Shown in pieces: positions 36,752-50,091 of a stretch of DNA of 64,000 nt. Under the pieces are notes generated by a model. That model saw nothing but the letters and a program-made list of their open reading frames with translations. It was not told the DNA's origin and did no database searches. Source of the stretch: an uncultured Duncaniella sp. (GTDB lineage Bacteria > Bacteroidota > Bacteroidia > Bacteroidales > Muribaculaceae). The position numbers and the translations under genes were made by a program. Location of the stretch: positions 124,001 to 188,000 of the forward strand of contig CAJTJG010000004.1 in assembly GCA_910576785.1 (NCBI GenBank). Reading direction: 5' to 3'. Within the stretch, counting starts at the first letter, position 1; each line of letters begins with the position of its first letter.

Positions 36752-37339
36752 TTATTCAGCCGGACGGAGTTCAAGAGGCAACTCATCGGTCTTGGCACGC
36801 TCGGCCGAGGCAGGAACCGAGTCAGCGGCCGCAGCGGCAACAGTGTCGGCCGGCTCGGGATCATCGTTCACGAGCGACCCGTCATGTATGGCGTCATACT
36901 GGGTCAGCCTCTCGCGGAACGACGAGGCTATCGAATCGAAATTCACCGCCGGATTCACACGCCGCGCCTTCTCGAAGGCCGAACGCATGTCCGAAGGATT
37001 CACACTGAGAGCTATGTCATACACATCCACATACTTACGCAGCGTCTCCAGATCGCGACGGGTCTCCTTCTTGGCCACCGCGTCATTGTGGATATTCAGA
37101 AAAGCCATCAGCACCTGCACCGTCTGCTCGGGAGTAAGATCATCCACGAAAAGCGACATGCTGTCGGCCATGGCCGATGCCACCGGAAGATTTCCGCGGT
37201 TGAGAGCCTCGGCCAGCTGCGTGTTCTGCTCCTCGGTCACACTCTCCACAGTCTCCTCCACCTGCTTCTTGCCTCCGCAGGAGGGGAGGAGGACCACCGC
37301 CATCACAAGCGGCAGTATGAATATGAATATTTTTCTCAT
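36752..37339 (-). CDS. Lipoprotein, uncharacterised
   Basis: 195 residues from ATG 37339 with a lipoprotein signal peptide (MRKIFIFILPLVMAVVLLPS, then CGGKK); the acylated cysteine would be residue 21. The rest is predicted helical and charged, with ETVESVTEEQNTQLAEAL and many alanine/proline residues in the last 25 (DPEPADTVAAAAADS). I do not recognise a domain. The longer open frame to 37438 crosses the promoter and is rejected. It heads a unit with YfhO, the 163-residue gene and xerD. Confidence 0.78.
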   Translation of the reverse strand: MRKIFIFILPLVMAVVLLPSCGGKKQVEETVESVTEEQNTQLAEALNRGNLPVASAMADSMSLFVDDLTPEQTVQVLMAFLNIHNDAVAKKETRRDLETLRKYVDVYDIALSVNPSDMRSAFEKARRVNPAVNFDSIASSFRERLTQYDAIHDGSLVNDDPEPADTVAAAAADSVPASAERAKTDELPLELRPAE

Positions 37340-37356
37340 AAATGCATATTTTCCGG

Positions 37357-37364
37357 CAAAAATA
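37357..37364 (-). promoter_or_regulatory. Probable -7 box of the lipoprotein-YfhO-xerD unit
   Basis: TATTTTTG on the minus strand (complement of CAAAAATA), 18 bases before the start codon. No good -33 box at the expected distance. Confidence 0.4.
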
Positions 37365-37415
37365 CACAAAATCATCCGAATAACCATCCCGCACCCATCA
37401 TTTTGTACCACATAA

Positions 37416-37488
37416 ACAGAACCGGAAGGACAAATCAATTGATTATATAATGATTTATAACCAATATTTTGTCCTTCCGGTGTTCTGT
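37416..37488. repeat. Inverted repeat (element 5), probable terminator of the phosphomutase gene
   Basis: ACAGAACCGGAAGGACAAA (37416-37434) pairs with 37468-37488, with a two-base bulge (GT) in the right arm. The loop is 33 bases and AT-rich. It lies 49 bases past the phosphomutase stop on the minus strand. Confidence 0.7.
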
Positions 37489-37536
37489 CAGACCGTCTGT
37501 GTCATTATCTCAACCATGACACATCGGCGGCATACA

Positions 37537-39285
37537 TCAGATACCGAGATCCTTCTTCAGGGCCTCGATCTTGTCTGCTGCGAGAGCGGCGGTGGCATTG
37601 TAGTCCTCCACCGAAGGCAGGGGTATATGCACCTCCATGTAGAACTTGATCTTGGGCTCTGTTCCCGAAGGACGAACCGAAACCTTCGATCCGTCGGCCG
37701 TGAAGTACTGGAGCACATTGGAGGTAGTCGGGAAGTCAAGCTTCTCCTTCTTGCCCGAAGGCACATGGGTCAGCTCGAGAGCCTCATAATCCTTGATCAC
37801 CTCTACAGGGCTACCGGCGAGGCTCTTGGGAGGATTCGAGCGGAACTCCTTCATCATCTTCTGGATCTCCTCGGCGCCGCTCTTGCCCGGACGCACCACC
37901 GAAACACCCACCTCATGGCTGTAGCCATACTTCATGTAGATGTCGGCGAGCATGGCCTGGAAGTCCATACCCTTGTCCTTGGCCCATGCGCAAGCCTCGG
38001 CCATGAGCGAGATGGCGCTCACGGCATCCTTGTCGCGCACGAATGTCTCGGCAAGGAAGCCATAGCTCTCCTCGCCGCCACCTATGTAGCGGAGCACGTC
38101 CTCATTGTCGCGGATGATGGCTGCGATCCACTTGAAGCCGGTGTAGCAGTCAAACATACGTACATTGTTGGCCTCGCAGATGCTCTTGATGGTCTCGGTG
38201 GTCACGATCGTCTTCACCACAAACTCGTTCCCCTTGATACGGCCAAGCTCGCGGTTGCGCTCTATGATATAGTGCAGCAGGATCATCACGATCTGGTTGC
38301 CGTTCAGAAGCACATACTCTCCGTTGTTATCGCGGATCACACAGCCTATGCGGTCAGCGTCAGGGTCGGAAGCCATCACGATGTCGGCACCCACCTCCTT
38401 GGCTTTGGCGATAGCCATGGCCATGGCCGAGGGAACCTCCGGGTTGGGCGACTCAACGGTGGGGAAGTCTCCGCTGGGCACATCCTGCTCAGGCACATGG
38501 ATGATGTTGCGGAAACCGTAGTTCATCAGCGACTCCGGAATCAGCGTCACGCCGGTACCGTGGATAGGGGTGTAGACGATCTTCAGATCCTTGTGGCGCT
38601 CTATCACCTCCGGGCTGAGCGACAGACCCTTGATATTCTCGAGATAGATCTTGTCAACCTCAGCGCCGATGATCTGGATCTTCGACTTGTCGCCGTTGAA
38701 CTTGATCTCGCTCACATCCTTGATGCGGTTCACATGATCGATGATATTCACATCATGCGGAGCGATGATCTGGGCGCCATCCTCCCAGTAAGCCTTGTAG
38801 CCATTGTAGATCTTCGGATTGTGCGAAGCTGTGATGTTAACACCGCTCTGGCAGCCGAAGTGGCGTATGGCGAACGAAAGCTCCGGAGTGGGGCGGAAGC
38901 TGTCAAACAGATACACCTTGATACCGTTGGCCGAGAAGATATCGGCTACGATCTCGGCAAACTTGCGCGAATTGTTGCGCACGTCATGACCTACGGCCAC
39001 CGAGATCTCGGGCAGATCCTTGAACGCCTCCTTCAGATAGTTGGCAAGGCCCTGAGTGGCGGCGCCTACGGTATAGATGTTCATACGGTTGGAGCCTGCG
39101 CCCATGATGCCGCGCAGACCGCCCGTACCGAATTCAAGATCGCGGTAAAAACATTCGATGAGCTCCGTCTTGTCCTCGGCGTCAAGCATACGCTTCACCT
39201 CGGCGCGGGTCTCATCGTCATATCCTTCGCCGAGCCACACCTGGGCTTTGGCGGTAACGTCCTTCAACAACTGGTCGTTTTCCAT
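37537..39285 (-). CDS. Phosphohexomutase (phosphoglucomutase/phosphomannomutase family)
   Basis: 582 residues. The alpha-D-phosphohexomutase architecture has four domains: LEFGTGGLRGIMGAGSNRMN at about residue 52 in domain 1, the catalytic phosphoserine loop NITASHNPKIYNGYKAYW, the metal-binding DPDADRIGCVIRDN, and RPSGTEPKIKFYMEV in domain 4. The long form (about 580) is typical of phosphopentomutase/PgmB-like enzymes, so the exact sugar is uncertain. It probably feeds glucose-1-phosphate or ribose-1-phosphate metabolism. Transcribed alone, with its own promoter. Confidence 0.9.
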   Translation of the reverse strand: MENDQLLKDVTAKAQVWLGEGYDDETRAEVKRMLDAEDKTELIECFYRDLEFGTGGLRGIMGAGSNRMNIYTVGAATQGLANYLKEAFKDLPEISVAVGHDVRNNSRKFAEIVADIFSANGIKVYLFDSFRPTPELSFAIRHFGCQSGVNITASHNPKIYNGYKAYWEDGAQIIAPHDVNIIDHVNRIKDVSEIKFNGDKSKIQIIGAEVDKIYLENIKGLSLSPEVIERHKDLKIVYTPIHGTGVTLIPESLMNYGFRNIIHVPEQDVPSGDFPTVESPNPEVPSAMAMAIAKAKEVGADIVMASDPDADRIGCVIRDNNGEYVLLNGNQIVMILLHYIIERNRELGRIKGNEFVVKTIVTTETIKSICEANNVRMFDCYTGFKWIAAIIRDNEDVLRYIGGGEESYGFLAETFVRDKDAVSAISLMAEACAWAKDKGMDFQAMLADIYMKYGYSHEVGVSVVRPGKSGAEEIQKMMKEFRSNPPKSLAGSPVEVIKDYEALELTHVPSGKKEKLDFPTTSNVLQYFTADGSKVSVRPSGTEPKIKFYMEVHIPLPSVEDYNATAALAADKIEALKKDLGI

Positions 39286-39364
39286 ATCGTTTAGAAATAA
39301 GCTTTTTATATTATTTGATTAGAATTGATTCTCTCTCAGTCCGGTTCACAGAATCCGGCAAAGG

Positions 39365-39395
39365 CAAAGATAATGCCTTTTGAGCTAATAACAAA
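39365..39395 (-). promoter_or_regulatory. Promoter of the phosphohexomutase gene
   Basis: On the minus strand TTTG (complement of 39392-39395) and TATCTTTG (complement of 39365-39372) are spaced by 19 bases, a full match to the Bacteroidetes consensus. The leader to ATG 39285 is about 75 bases. Confidence 0.75.
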
Positions 39396-39504
39396 ATTAG
39401 CGGGCCACAATTTCCCCGCACACACCATAAAAAAACATAAGAATCTCAAATTATACCTATCACATTTGACAGAAGTCCCGCATTAGCTCGGAGCAATATG
39501 ACAA

Positions 39505-39859
39505 GAAACAGAAGGGACAGAAGGCATGCAGAAGAAACAAAAGTTTTTTGGGGGCCAGCACACAGAGGCGGTTGATGAGGTGGTGTGGCTCGTCTATAAT
39601 CAGTGCACCCGCGAGAGCGGGTGGCCAGCCAATAGCGGCGGGTGGCCTCACCCGCCGGCATGTGAGAGAGTCGCGGCCTTGGACCCGCATGCGCGGGTCA
39701 CCGACGGGCAACAGACCTCACCGACCGCACCTGTCTGCCGCCCCCCCAAAAAAACTTTTGTTTCTTCTGCATGCCTTCTGTCCCTTCTGTTTCCTCCCCT
39801 ACCGCGAAGCCCCAAAAAACTTTTGTTTCTCCTGCACACCTTCTGTCCCTTCTGTTTCC
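39505..39859. repeat. Composite inverted-repeat element with three internal GC hairpins (element 6)
   Basis: Left arm 39505-39554 (starts GAAACAGAAGGGACAGAAGG) pairs almost perfectly with 39742-39793. A second, slightly diverged copy of the right arm lies at 39810-39859. Between the arms are three hairpins: CACCCGC-GAGA-GCGGGTG (39606-39623), CGGCGGGTG-GCCT-CACCCGCCG (39636-39657) and GACCCGC-ATGC-GCGGGTC (39682-39699). All share an ACCCGC/GCGGGT core with a four-base loop. No protein-like coding is seen. Confidence 0.8.
39606..39699. other. Three tandem GCGGGT-core hairpins inside element 6
   Basis: Stems of 7, 9 and 7 bp, each perfect, with loops GAGA, GCCT and ATGC. The middle hairpin has the complementary strand order. 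The sequence between them is otherwise non-repetitive. REP-like or structured-RNA identity is inference. Confidence 0.75.
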
Positions 39860-39884
39860 TCTGTACACTTTCTATATACAGACA

Positions 39885-39917
39885 GAGATCCGACTGTCGT
39901 GTTGACAATCGGATCTC
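39885..39917 (-). terminator. Terminator hairpin after rpoC
   Basis: GAGATCCGACTGTC (39885-39898) pairs with GACAATCGGATCTC (39904-39917) with one wobble in the minus-strand RNA and a 5-base loop. It begins 31 bases past the rpoC stop and probably ends the whole tRNA-tuf-rpoBC transcript. Confidence 0.82.
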
Positions 39918-39947
39918 CGTCTATCGCTTATATACTGTTTTATCGGA

Positions 39948-44273
<4,326 letters not shown>

Positions 44274-44342
44274 ATTTTGGTATTGTCTGTAACAATTTTA
44301 TATATTGAGTATGAGGAGAGAGAGGCGGGAGAGAGCTGACTT

Positions 44343-47300
44343 TTACGGCTCGAGATTGATGCTGAGACCCAGACCGCGAAGCTCGTGCAGAAGCACGTTG
44401 AGCGACTCGGGGATCCCTGCCGGCGGCATGGCGTCGCCCTTGACGATGGCCTCGTAGGTCTTGGAGCGTCCGGTGACGTCGTCACTCTTGACGGTGATGA
44501 TCTCCTGAAGGATGTGGGAGGCGCCGAAGGCTTCAAGCGCCCAAACCTCCATCTCTCCGAAGCGCTGGCCGCCGAACTGGGCCTTACCGCCGAGAGGCTG
44601 CTGCGTGATGAGCGAGTACGGACCGATGGAGCGTGCGTGCATCTTGTCCTCCACCATGTGGCCGAGCTTGAGCATGTAGATCACTCCCACGGTGGCCGGC
44701 TGGTCGAAACGCTCGCCGGTGCCGCCGTCATAGAGATAGGTCTTGCCATAGCGGGGCACTCCGGCCTTGTCGGTCCACTCGTTGAGATCCTCGAGGGTAG
44801 CGCCGTCGAAGATCGGGGTGGCAAACTTCTCGCCAAGCTCGCGGCCGGCCCAGCCGAGCACGGTCTCGAAGATCTGGCCGAGGTTCATTCGCGAAGGCAC
44901 ACCCAGAGGGTTCAGAACGATATCCACCGGCGTACCGTCAGCGAGGAACGGCATATCCTCCTGGCGCACGATGCGCGACACGATACCCTTGTTGCCGTGA
45001 CGGCCGGCCATCTTGTCACCCACGGAGATCTTACGCTTCTTGGCTATATATACCTTGGCAAGCTTCATGATGCCCGAGGGGAGCTCGTCGCCTATAGAGA
45101 TGTCGAACTTCTTGCGGCGCAGCTCGGCATCGATCTCCTTGCTCTTGCGCAGATAGTTCACGATCGTGGCACGCACCAGATCGTTGGTATGGGCGTCGGA
45201 GGTCCACTTCGACAGGTTGATGGTGTCATAGTCGATCTCGCGGAGCACACCGGCCGAGAAATTGGCACCCTTCGGTATGATGTCAGAGCCGAGGAAGTCC
45301 TTGACTCCGGTCGAGGTCTTGCCCGAGGTCAGCGTCATGAGCTTGGACACGAGCAGATCCTTCAGCGCACCCAGACGCTCCTCATACTCCTCGTCGAGTT
45401 TGGGCAGCAGCGCGCTCTGGCTCTTCTTTGTTTTCTTCTTCTCTGCCTTCTGGAAGAGATGTGTGCCGATGACAACACCCTTGAGTGACGGCGAGGCCTT
45501 CAGCGATGCATCCTTGACATCACCGGCCTTGTCGCCGAAGATGGCACGCAGGAGCTTCTCCTCAGGGGTGGGATCGCTCTCACCCTTGGGGGTGATCTTA
45601 CCGATCATGATGTCGCCGGGCACGATGTGGGCACCAACGCGCACTATGCCGCGCTCGTCGAGGTCCTTCGTGGCGTCCTCGCTCACGTTGGGGATATCGG
45701 ATGTGAGCTCCTCCATGCCGCGCTTGGTCTCGCGCACCTCGAGGGTATACTCGTCCACATGCACCGATGTGAGGATATCCTCACGCACCACACGCTCGTT
45801 GAGCACGATGGCGTCCTCATAGTTGTAACCCTTCCAGGGCATGAACGCAACCTTGAGGTTACGGCCGAGGGCGAGCTCACCCTTCTCGGTGGAGTAACCC
45901 TCCGTGAGGATGTCACCCTTCACCACACGCTGACCCTTGTTGCAGATCGGGCGAAGGTCTATGGTAGTGCTCTGGTTGGTCTTGCGGAACTTGGGCAGAT
46001 GATACTCCTTCACGCTGTCCTCGAACGAGGTGAACTCCTCCTCCTCGGTGCGGTCATAACGGATGCGTATCACGGTGGCGTCGACAAACTCGATCACACC
46101 GGCACCCTCGGCCATTACCTGGGTGCGGGAGTCGCGGATCAGCTGACCCTCGATGCCTGTACCGACGATCGGGCTCTCGCTGCGCAGCAGAGGCACAGCC
46201 TGGCGCATCATGTTCGATCCCATGAGGGCGCGGTTGGCGTCGTCATGCTCCAGGAACGGGATGAGCGATGCTGCGATAGAAGCGATCTGAGTGGGCGATA
46301 CATCCATAAGCTCCACCTCGGTGGGGGGAACGATAGGGAAGTCGGCGTCCAGACGGGCCTTCACACGGTCGTTGATGAACTTGCCGTCATCCTCCACCGG
46401 AGCATTACCCTGGGCTATCACCTTGCCCTCCTCGATCTCGGCAGTCAGGTAGACTACCTCGTCATTGTTGAGATTCACCACGCCATCCTTCACCTCGCGG
46501 TAAGGTGTCTCGATAAAGCCCAGATCATTGATCTTGGCATAGACACAGAGCGACGAGATAAGACCGATGTTCGGGCCCTCAGGGGTCTCGATCGGGCACA
46601 GACGGCCGTAGTGTGTATAGTGAACGTCACGCACCTCGAAGCCCGCACGCTCTCTCGACAGACCGCCGGGGCCAAGGGCCGACATACGGCGCTTGTGGGT
46701 GATCTCGGCCAGAGGATTCGTCTGGTCCATGAACTGCGACAGAGCGTTGGTGCCGAAGAACGAGTTGATGACACTCGATATGGTCTTGGCATTGATGAGA
46801 TCGATGGGAGTGAACACCTCGTTGTCACGCACATTCATGCGCTCGCGGATAGTGCGCGACATACGGGCCAGACCCACACCGAACTGATTGTAGAGCTGCT
46901 CGCCTACAGTGCGCACGCGGCGGTTGCTCAGGTGGTCGATATCGTCCACATCGGTCTTCGAGTTGATCAGCTCGATCAGATACTTGATGATGGCGATGAT
47001 ATCCTCCTTCGTGAGCACCTTCACCTCCATCGGGGTGGTCAGGCCGAGCTTCTTGTTGATACGGTAGCGGCCCACCTCGCCGAGGTCATAGCGCTTCTCG
47101 GAGAAGAACAGATTGGTGATCACCTCGCGTGCGGAGGCGTCGTCCGGCGGCTCCGCGTTGCGAAGCTGCCTGTATATGTACTGGATAGCCTCCTTCTCTG
47201 AGTTGGAGGTATCCTTCTGGAGTGTATTGAAGATGATGGAGTAGTCGGAAGTGTTCACATCCTCCTTGTGCAGAAGTATGGTGTGGACACCCGATGCGAG

Positions 47301-48161
47301 GATATCCTCGATATTCTCCTCCTCGATGATCGTCTCACGGTCGAGTATCACATCGTTGCGCTCGATGGATACAACCTCGCCGGTATCCTCGTCCACGAAG
47401 TCCTCGGCCCAGGTCTTGAGCACACGCGCGGCGAGCTTGCGGCCCACTGCCTTCTTGAGGTTCGTACGGTTGACGCGGATCTCCTCGGCCAGACCGAAGA
47501 TCTCGATGATGTCCTTGTCACTCTCGAGGCCTATCGCACGCAGAAGGGTCGTCACAGGGAGTTTCTTCTTGCGGTCGATGTAGGCATACATGACATTGTT
47601 GATGTCAGTGGCAAACTCGATCCAGCTGCCGCGGAAGGGGATGATACGGGCGCTGTAGAGCTTGGTGCCGTTGGCATGCGTGCTCTGTCCGAAGAACACA
47701 CCCGGCGAACGGTGGAGCTGCGACACGACAACGCGCTCCGCACCATTGATCACAAACGTACCCTTGTCCGTCATGTAAGGGATCGGGCCCAGATACACAT
47801 CCTGGATCACAGTGTCGAAATCCTCGTGGTCAGGGTCGGTGCAATAGAGCTTGAGCTTAGCCTTGAGGGGGACACTGTAGGTCAGACCACGCTCCAGACA
47901 CTCGTCGATGGTATAGCGCGGAGGGTCGATGTAGTAGTCGAGAAACTCGAGGACAAAGTTGTTGCGGGTGTCGGCGATGGGGAAATTCTCGGCAAACACC
48001 TTGAAAAGGCCCTCGTTCTTACGCTTCTCCGGAGGTGTGTCAAGCTGAAGGAAGTCCTGGAAAGACTTCAGCTGCACCTCGAGAAAGTCAGGATAAGGGA
48101 GGGGATTCTTGACCGACGCGAAATTGACGCGGGGCTTCGTGATTAACTGTTGTTCTGACAT
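44343..48161 (-). CDS. rpoB: RNA polymerase subunit beta
   Basis: 1272 residues. The rifampicin region reads GTNALSQFMDQTNPLAEITH, then KRRMSALGPGGLSRERAG. The active-site segments include NIGLISSL and GYNYEDAIVLNE. The C-terminal MVEDKMHARSIGPYSLITQ and GGKAQFGGQRFGEMEVWALE are canonical. The rifampicin residues (Q, D, H, R, S) look like the sensitive type. Start ATG 48161 follows a 207-base spacer with a strong hairpin after rplL. Confidence 0.99.
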   Translation of the reverse strand: MSEQQLITKPRVNFASVKNPLPYPDFLEVQLKSFQDFLQLDTPPEKRKNEGLFKVFAENFPIADTRNNFVLEFLDYYIDPPRYTIDECLERGLTYSVPLKAKLKLYCTDPDHEDFDTVIQDVYLGPIPYMTDKGTFVINGAERVVVSQLHRSPGVFFGQSTHANGTKLYSARIIPFRGSWIEFATDINNVMYAYIDRKKKLPVTTLLRAIGLESDKDIIEIFGLAEEIRVNRTNLKKAVGRKLAARVLKTWAEDFVDEDTGEVVSIERNDVILDRETIIEEENIEDILASGVHTILLHKEDVNTSDYSIIFNTLQKDTSNSEKEAIQYIYRQLRNAEPPDDASAREVITNLFFSEKRYDLGEVGRYRINKKLGLTTPMEVKVLTKEDIIAIIKYLIELINSKTDVDDIDHLSNRRVRTVGEQLYNQFGVGLARMSRTIRERMNVRDNEVFTPIDLINAKTISSVINSFFGTNALSQFMDQTNPLAEITHKRRMSALGPGGLSRERAGFEVRDVHYTHYGRLCPIETPEGPNIGLISSLCVYAKINDLGFIETPYREVKDGVVNLNNDEVVYLTAEIEEGKVIAQGNAPVEDDGKFINDRVKARLDADFPIVPPTEVELMDVSPTQIASIAASLIPFLEHDDANRALMGSNMMRQAVPLLRSESPIVGTGIEGQLIRDSRTQVMAEGAGVIEFVDATVIRIRYDRTEEEEFTSFEDSVKEYHLPKFRKTNQSTTIDLRPICNKGQRVVKGDILTEGYSTEKGELALGRNLKVAFMPWKGYNYEDAIVLNERVVREDILTSVHVDEYTLEVRETKRGMEELTSDIPNVSEDATKDLDERGIVRVGAHIVPGDIMIGKITPKGESDPTPEEKLLRAIFGDKAGDVKDASLKASPSLKGVVIGTHLFQKAEKKKTKKSQSALLPKLDEEYEERLGALKDLLVSKLMTLTSGKTSTGVKDFLGSDIIPKGANFSAGVLREIDYDTINLSKWTSDAHTNDLVRATIVNYLRKSKEIDAELRRKKFDISIGDELPSGIMKLAKVYIAKKRKISVGDKMAGRHGNKGIVSRIVRQEDMPFLADGTPVDIVLNPLGVPSRMNLGQIFETVLGWAGRELGEKFATPIFDGATLEDLNEWTDKAGVPRYGKTYLYDGGTGERFDQPATVGVIYMLKLGHMVEDKMHARSIGPYSLITQQPLGGKAQFGGQRFGEMEVWALEAFGASHILQEIITVKSDDVTGRSKTYEAIVKGDAMPPAGIPESLNVLLHELRGLGLSINLEP

Positions 48162-48311
48162 CTATTGGTAGTGATGGAAATTCGGATAGGGGATGGAGGG
48201 AGAAGGAGAGAGTGTGTTTTTAATTATATTTAACAATAATGAATACTCATTTATTTTTAAATATAATTATTTAGGATTTTTTAATCCGTCAGAGGTAATA
48301 AGACGCAAATA

Positions 48312-48341
48312 GGTCAGGACACTCCGGAGAGTATCCTAACC
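48312..48341 (-). terminator. Hairpin between rplL and rpoB (attenuator or processing site)
   Basis: In the minus-strand RNA a 13-bp stem with two G.U pairs closes a UCCG loop on a C-G pair, a UNCG-type tetraloop. Only the minus strand pairs fully (the plus strand would have A-C mismatches), which supports selection on the mRNA. It lies 27 bases after the rplL stop. Confidence 0.78.
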
Positions 48342-48368
48342 CATTAAAGCGTTAAGCTGATGGCTTGA

Positions 48369-48743
48369 TTATTTGAGCTCAACCTCAGCGCCAGCCTCTT
48401 CGAGCTGCTTCTTGAGGCCCTCGGCGTCAGCCTTGGCAAGGCCTTCCTTGATAACGGAGGGAGCACCGTCAACCATCTCCTTAGCCTCCTTGAGGCCGAG
48501 ACCGGTGAGCTCTTTAACGAGCTTCACAACGGCGAGCTTGGAAGCACCGGCGGACTTGAGGACTACGTCGAAGGAGCTCTTCTCCTCCTCAGCGGGTGCA
48601 CCAGCGGCGGGACCGGCTGCTACAGCTACAGCGGCTGCGGCGGGCTCGATGCCATACTCCTCCTTGAGGATCTGAGCGAGTTCGTTTACTTCCTTCACGG
48701 TGAGGTTAACGAGTTGTTCTGCAAAAGCTTTAAGATCTGCCAT
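48369..48743 (-). CDS. rplL: 50S ribosomal protein L7/L12
   Basis: 124 residues. N-terminal dimerisation helix (LKAFAEQLVNLTVKEVNELA), alanine/glycine-rich hinge (AAAAVAVAAGPAAGAPAEEE) and C-terminal domain with KLAVVKLVKELTGLGLKEAK and GAPSVIKEGLAKADAE, which contacts translation factors. Spaced 86 bases after rplJ. Confidence 0.98.
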   Translation of the reverse strand: MADLKAFAEQLVNLTVKEVNELAQILKEEYGIEPAAAAVAVAAGPAAGAPAEEEKSSFDVVLKSAGASKLAVVKLVKELTGLGLKEAKEMVDGAPSVIKEGLAKADAEGLKKQLEEAGAEVELK

Positions 48744-48829
48744 GATTTTATAGTTTTTTTGTTGTTTTTGTGATTGGATTGGAAAGGGTGTTTGTAAAGT
48801 GTGAGCCTCAGGCTCTTAAAAGGCTCTTA

Positions 48830-49360
48830 TCAAGCCTCTTTCTTTGAGAGGGTTTCGAGGATGCCGTGAAGCTTGCTGCCGCCGCTGGTAAGAGCGGATA
48901 CAACATTCTTGGCGGGCGACTGGAGAAGAGCGACAACATCGGCGATGAGCTCGTTCTTGCTCTTGATAGCCTCGAGAGTCGAGAGCTGATCGGCACCGAC
49001 ATAGATGGTCTCCTCTACATATGCAGCCTTGAAACGGGGGAGCGTTGCGTCCTTGTCGGCCTTCAGACACTCCTTGATGAGCTTGGCAGGCGCGTTGCCT
49101 ACATTCGACAGCATCAGCGAGGTCGAGCCGTGGAGCACGTCGTAAAGCTCTGAATAGTTACCCTCGAGGCTCTCGAGAGCCTTGTGAAGGAGGGTGTTCT
49201 TCACCACCATCAGCTTGATGTCGGCCTTGTTGCAGGCACGACGCAGGGCTGTGGTCTTCTCGGCGTCAAGACCGGCGGTCTCGACAAGGTAGAAGCAGCC
49301 ATACTCGCTGATTGTCTTGGCGATGTTCTGGATAGCTATGATTTTATCTTCCTTTTTCAT
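48830..49360 (-). CDS. rplJ: 50S ribosomal protein L10
   Basis: 176 residues, stalk base protein that anchors L7/L12 dimers. Matches include KIIAIQNIAKTISEYGCFYL, ALRRACNKADIKLMVVKNTL and the C-terminal helix region SKKEA. The start is 23 bases after the rplA stop, leaving no room for a large upstream leader of the gammaproteobacterial L10 type. Confidence 0.97.
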   Translation of the reverse strand: MKKEDKIIAIQNIAKTISEYGCFYLVETAGLDAEKTTALRRACNKADIKLMVVKNTLLHKALESLEGNYSELYDVLHGSTSLMLSNVGNAPAKLIKECLKADKDATLPRFKAAYVEETIYVGADQLSTLEAIKSKNELIADVVALLQSPAKNVVSALTSGGSKLHGILETLSKKEA

Positions 49361-49383
49361 TGTGTTCAGTCAGCTTTAAGATT

Positions 49384-50079
49384 TTATTCCTCGATTGATT
49401 TGGGGTCAATCTTGATGCCGGGACTCATGGTGCTCGAAAGATAAATGCTCTTGATATAGGTACCCTTTGCTGTGGCGGGCTTGAGCTTGATCAGAGTGTT
49501 GACGAACTCCTTCACATTCTCACGGGCTGCCTCAGGTGCAAAGGAAACTTTGCCGACCGACGAGTGAACGATACCGTTCTTGTCGACCTTGAAGTCGATC
49601 TTACCCTTCTTCACTTCCTCAACAGCCTTGGCCACGTCAACGGTCACTGTACCGCTCTTGGGGTTAGGCATGAGGCCGCGGGGACCGAGTACACGGCCGA
49701 GGGCTCCGATCTTACCCATGATGGCGGGCTGTGTGATGATAACATCTACATCGGTCCAGCCACCCTTGATTTTTTCGATATATTCGTCGAGACCTACATA
49801 GTCGGCGCCAGCTGCCTTGGCGGCTGCCTCAGCATCCGAGTTGCAGAGCACGAGCACGCGCACCTGCTTGCCGGTTCCATGGGGAAGGGTAACGACACCA
49901 CGTACCATCTGGTTAGCCTTACGGGGGTCTACACCGAGACGTACATCCAGGTCAAGCGAAGCGTCAAACTTGGTGAAAGTGATCTCCTTCACGAGCTCAA
50001 CAGCCTCAGCGAGAGTGTAGGTTTTCCCTGCTTCAACCTTCTCCTGGGCAATCTTTTGATTTTTGGTCAGTTTACTCAT
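49384..50079 (-). CDS. rplA: 50S ribosomal protein L1
   Basis: 231 residues. The signature IMGKIGALGRVLGPRGLMPN and the N-terminal TFTKFDASLDLDVRLGVDPR (family ETVDVAVNLG type) identify L1, which binds 23S rRNA and often autoregulates the rplKA mRNA. 12 bases separate it from rplK. Confidence 0.97.
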   Translation of the reverse strand: MSKLTKNQKIAQEKVEAGKTYTLAEAVELVKEITFTKFDASLDLDVRLGVDPRKANQMVRGVVTLPHGTGKQVRVLVLCNSDAEAAAKAAGADYVGLDEYIEKIKGGWTDVDVIITQPAIMGKIGALGRVLGPRGLMPNPKSGTVTVDVAKAVEEVKKGKIDFKVDKNGIVHSSVGKVSFAPEAARENVKEFVNTLIKLKPATAKGTYIKSIYLSSTMSPGIKIDPKSIEE

Positions 50080-50091
50080 GTCAATTGAAGA

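Larger units (their letters stand above)
39286..39947. other. Intergenic region between the phosphomutase gene and rpoC
   Basis: 662 bases without a believable gene. From low to high coordinates it holds the phosphomutase promoter (39365-39395), a composite inverted-repeat element (39505-39859), and the rpoC terminator hairpin (39885-39917). The open frames here are formed by the repeat arms and GC-rich hairpins and show no protein-like features. Confidence 0.75.
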
